NCBI GenBank assembly: GCA_030428825.1
Contig: JAUIEL010000287.1
Location: 1-8,198, forward strand
Source of the DNA: a bacterium
GTDB lineage: Bacteria; Planctomycetota; B15-G4; JADJEK01
DNA length: 8,198 bases
Direction: 5' to 3'
A model generated the notes under the pieces. It was not told the origin of the DNA, searched no databases, and was given only the letters and a program-made list of their open reading frames with translations. The translations under genes were made by a program, and so were the position numbers. Shown piece after piece: positions 6,207-8,198 of this stretch (position 1 is its first letter; the number at the start of each line of letters is the position of its first letter).

Positions 6207-6223
6207 GGTTCCGTCGGTTCCGT
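6207..6223. repeat. Tandem 9-bp repeat (ggttccgt x2)
   Basis: ggttccgt occurs at 6207-6214 and again at 6216-6223, a 9-bp period. It lies in the spacer between the RND and lipoprotein genes. It may be a regulator site; no match to a known motif is claimed. Confidence 0.35.
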
Positions 6224-6358
6224 GAAGTCCGCGACAGAGACCGATGAACGCGGCGTCGAGGCCCTCGCCCCACGGCCGACCCGACCCGTCCCGTCAGCGA
6301 AACGCGTACACACCCACTCGCCTGAGGCCGACAGAGCGCCGGCCGGCCGCGACGGACG

Positions 6359-8198
6359 TCAGGCGCTCTCGGCCGGCGCCGACCTCGTCCGCGAACGTCG
6401 CTCGCGGTGCACCATCGAGTAGACCGCCGGGATCAGGACCAGAGTGATGAGCGATGACCCCGTCAGCCCGCCGACGACGGCCCGCGCCATCGGCGCCTGC
6501 GCGTCCGCGCCTTCGCCGACGCCGAACGCGAGCGGGAGGAGCGCGAGGATCGTGGTGAGCGTGGTCATCAGGATCGGCCGGAGGCGACGGCGGCCGGCCT
6601 CGGCGACGGCGTCGTCGGTCGTGCGCCCCTCGCGCCGGAGGCGCGCGGCCTGGTCGACCAGGAGGATCGCGTTGTTGACGACGATCCCCCCGAGCATGAT
6701 GCAGCCGATCGTCGACTGGACGTTCAGGGTCGTGTCGGTGAGGAAGAGGGTCACGAGCACGCCGACCGCCGCCACCGGCACCGACAGCATGACGACCAGC
6801 GGGTCGACCAGCGACTCGTACTGGCACGCGAGGACCATGTAGACCAGGACGAGCGCGAGGAGGAGCGACCGGAAGAGGTCGTCGAACGAGCGCTCTTGCT
6901 CCTCGAACGTCCCCGCGACCGAGAGGTCGTACGACGCCGGCCGCGGGATCCTGTCGAGCCGGACCTGGACGTCCGCGGCGACCGACCCGAGGTCGCGACC
7001 CGCGACGTTGGCGGTGACCGTCGCCACGCGCTGCTGGTCCTTCCGCGCGATCTCCAGCGGCCCGCTGCTCCGGACGACGTCGACGAGGTTCCGGAGCGCG
7101 ACCTGCTCGCCGTCGCCGGTCTGCAGCGTCAGGTCGAGGATCTCGTCGAGCGACCGTCGCTCGGCGTCCTCGAGCTGCACCAGGATCCGATACGAGTTCC
7201 CCTGCGAACGGAACTCCCCCGCCCGCGACCCCGCGACGGCGGTCGCCAACGCCCTCGTGACGTCCCGGACGCTCAGGCCGAGGTCGGCGATCTTGTCGCG
7301 GTCGATCCGGATCTCGTGCTGCGGCGTCCCGGCCTTCCGGGTGATCTCGACGTCGGTGACGCCGGGGACGTCCGCGATCCCCTCCGCCACCTTCGCGGCG
7401 AGGGCGTCGAGCGTCGCGAGCTCGAACCCGCGGACGTCGACGGTGATCCCCTCCTCCGTCCCGAGCACGCGCTGCATCAGGAACTGCCCCTGCGGCGCGC
7501 GGGTCCGGATCTCCATCCCCGCGATCGTCCCCTCCAGCCGCCGGCGCAGCTCGGCCGCGACCTCGGTGTTCGAGCGGTCCCGCGTCGACGCGGGCGGGAG
7601 CGAGAGCTGGATCTCCCCCTCGGTCTCCTCGTCCGACTGGACGGTCACGATCGACGCGACCCGCTCCGGGACGGCTTCCTCGACCGCGCGCTCGAGGATC
7701 CGCGTCTGCCGGTCGACCAGCTCGAGCCTCGTCCCGACCTCCATCTCGCCGGTGACGCGGACCTCCCCCTCGTCGCTCGGCGGGAGGAACTCGGTCCCGA
7801 TCCGCGGCAGCAGCAGGAGCGAGCCGAACAGCGCGGCGGCGGAGACGAACGTCGTCAGGAGACGCTGCCGCAGGACGAGTCGCAGCAGGTCGCGATACAC
7901 CTCGTCGAGCGCGTGGAAGAACGCGGCCGCCGGACCCCGCCGCCTCGGCTCCTCCTCGGCCGGTTCGTCCGTTCGTCCCCCCGAGAGGAGCTTCGAGGCG
8001 AGCATCGGGACGAGGCTGAGAGACACGAGGAGCGAGCAGACGAGCGCGAACAGGATCACGTACGCGAGGTCCCGGAACAGGAGGCCGGTCACGCCGCGCA
8101 CGAAGATGAGCGGCAGGAAGATGACGAGGGTGGTGATCGTGCTCGCCACGATCGCCGTCGCCACCTCACTCGCGCCCGAGACGGCGGCGTCCCGCGGG
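6359..8198 (-). CDS. RND-family efflux pump inner-membrane subunit, HAE1/AcrB-like (partial, 5' end outside window)
   Basis: The frame runs from the right edge to TGA 6361-6359, giving ~612 residues, the C-terminal three fifths of a ~1,030-residue proton-driven transporter that expels drugs, lipophiles or metals. The visible part starts at GASEVATAIVASTITT, which corresponds to TM5 of AcrB. There follow TM5-TM6 (TLVIFLPLIFV; VILFALVCSLLVSLSLVPML), a charged linker (DEPAEEEPRRR), TM7 with PRIGTEFLPPSDEGEVRV, the second porter/docking half (MEVGTRLELVDRQ; DVTRALATAVAGSRAGEF), and TM8-TM12 (LALVLVYMVLACQYESLVDP; LGGIVVNNAILLVD; LRPILMTTLTTILALLPLAFG; GSSLITLVLIPAVYSMV). The NN pair in TM10 is usual in this branch. 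The TM4 Asp pair that couples protons lies outside the window. The in-frame GTG at 8164 is an internal valine. No membrane-fusion or outer-membrane partner follows downstream; they may be upstream. The frame is intact, so the gene is probably functional; substrate unknown. Confidence 0.93.
   Translation of the reverse strand, partial: PRDAAVSGASEVATAIVASTITTLVIFLPLIFVRGVTGLLFRDLAYVILFALVCSLLVSLSLVPMLASKLLSGGRTDEPAEEEPRRRGPAAAFFHALDEVYRDLLRLVLRQRLLTTFVSAAALFGSLLLLPRIGTEFLPPSDEGEVRVTGEMEVGTRLELVDRQTRILERAVEEAVPERVASIVTVQSDEETEGEIQLSLPPASTRDRSNTEVAAELRRRLEGTIAGMEIRTRAPQGQFLMQRVLGTEEGITVDVRGFELATLDALAAKVAEGIADVPGVTDVEITRKAGTPQHEIRIDRDKIADLGLSVRDVTRALATAVAGSRAGEFRSQGNSYRILVQLEDAERRSLDEILDLTLQTGDGEQVALRNLVDVVRSSGPLEIARKDQQRVATVTANVAGRDLGSVAADVQVRLDRIPRPASYDLSVAGTFEEQERSFDDLFRSLLLALVLVYMVLACQYESLVDPLVVMLSVPVAAVGVLVTLFLTDTTLNVQSTIGCIMLGGIVVNNAILLVDQAARLRREGRTTDDAVAEAGRRRLRPILMTTLTTILALLPLAFGVGEGADAQAPMARAVVGGLTGSSLITLVLIPAVYSMVHRERRSRTRSAPAESA

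Larger units (their letters stand above)
6018..6358. other. 341-bp intergenic spacer upstream of the lipoprotein cluster
   Basis: There is no convincing gene: the short open frames here are Arg-rich, lack ribosome binding sites and overlap each other. Structure seen includes an inverted repeat cgtga-N8-tcacg at 6039-6056, just upstream of the lipoprotein ribosome binding site; a hairpin ccccgc/gcgggg at 6157-6183 with a 15-nt loop; and a tandem repeat of ggttccgt at 6207-6214 and 6216-6223. The spacer should contain the promoter of the minus-strand cluster and the 3' end of the RND transcript. No classic -35/-10 pair and no strong terminator stand out. Its local base composition is a little less extreme than that of the flanking genes. 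Confidence 0.45.

Noticed and set aside
6032..6313. Short Arg-rich open frames in the spacer before the lipoprotein gene
   Set aside because: They lack ribosome binding sites, overlap one another in several frames, and show no codon or domain signal.

Overview
This is a GC-rich window (roughly 70% or more G+C by eye) from a bacterium, most likely a member of the Planctomycetota. Four things point that way: the N-terminal signature HTLQPTALVHEAFLR of the ECF sigma group abundant in that phylum; a kinesin-light-chain-type TPR array of the sort found at the C-termini of planctomycete Ser/Thr kinases; a small secreted DUF6265-type protein; and a secreted-protein tail at the left edge of a kind I associate with GC-rich marine planctomycetes such as the Saltatorellus/Rohdeia group. 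The phylum call is recognition from memory; the genus-level suggestion is weak.

Layout. The 3' end of a secreted or surface protein gene runs off the left edge (1-248, +). It converges on a damaged locus (385-1721, -) in which the first ~54 codons of an ECF sigma factor are followed, one frame away, by ~390 codons of TPR domain. Sigma regions 2 (most of it) to 4, and any kinase domain, are missing. A 177-bp divergent spacer with a 13/14-bp direct repeat spaced 42 bp apart leads to a DUF6265-like secreted protein gene (1899-2408, +). That gene converges, over a short palindrome, on a three-gene minus-strand cluster that reads right to left: an acidic-tailed small lipoprotein (6017-5565), a membrane-anchored HEAT-type helical repeat protein (5473-3680) and a lipoprotein with a gluzincin-type HExxH...E zinc peptidase signature (3683-2433). 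The last two overlap by GTGA. To the right, a 341-bp spacer separates this cluster from the 3' two-thirds of an RND efflux pump inner-membrane subunit (8198-6359, -), whose 5' end lies outside the window.

How the genes may work together. The lipoprotein, HEAT protein and metallopeptidase are all predicted to sit on or across the cell envelope and look like one transcription unit. No characterised system is recognised for this trio; an envelope-localised peptidase with a scaffold protein is the best guess. The sigma/TPR locus looks like the remnant of the common planctomycete pair 'ECF sigma factor next to TPR-bearing Ser/Thr kinase', collapsed into one frame-shifted fusion. It is the most unusual item here, though an assembly or sequencing error must be excluded. 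No CRISPR array, insertion sequence, tRNA or rRNA was seen.
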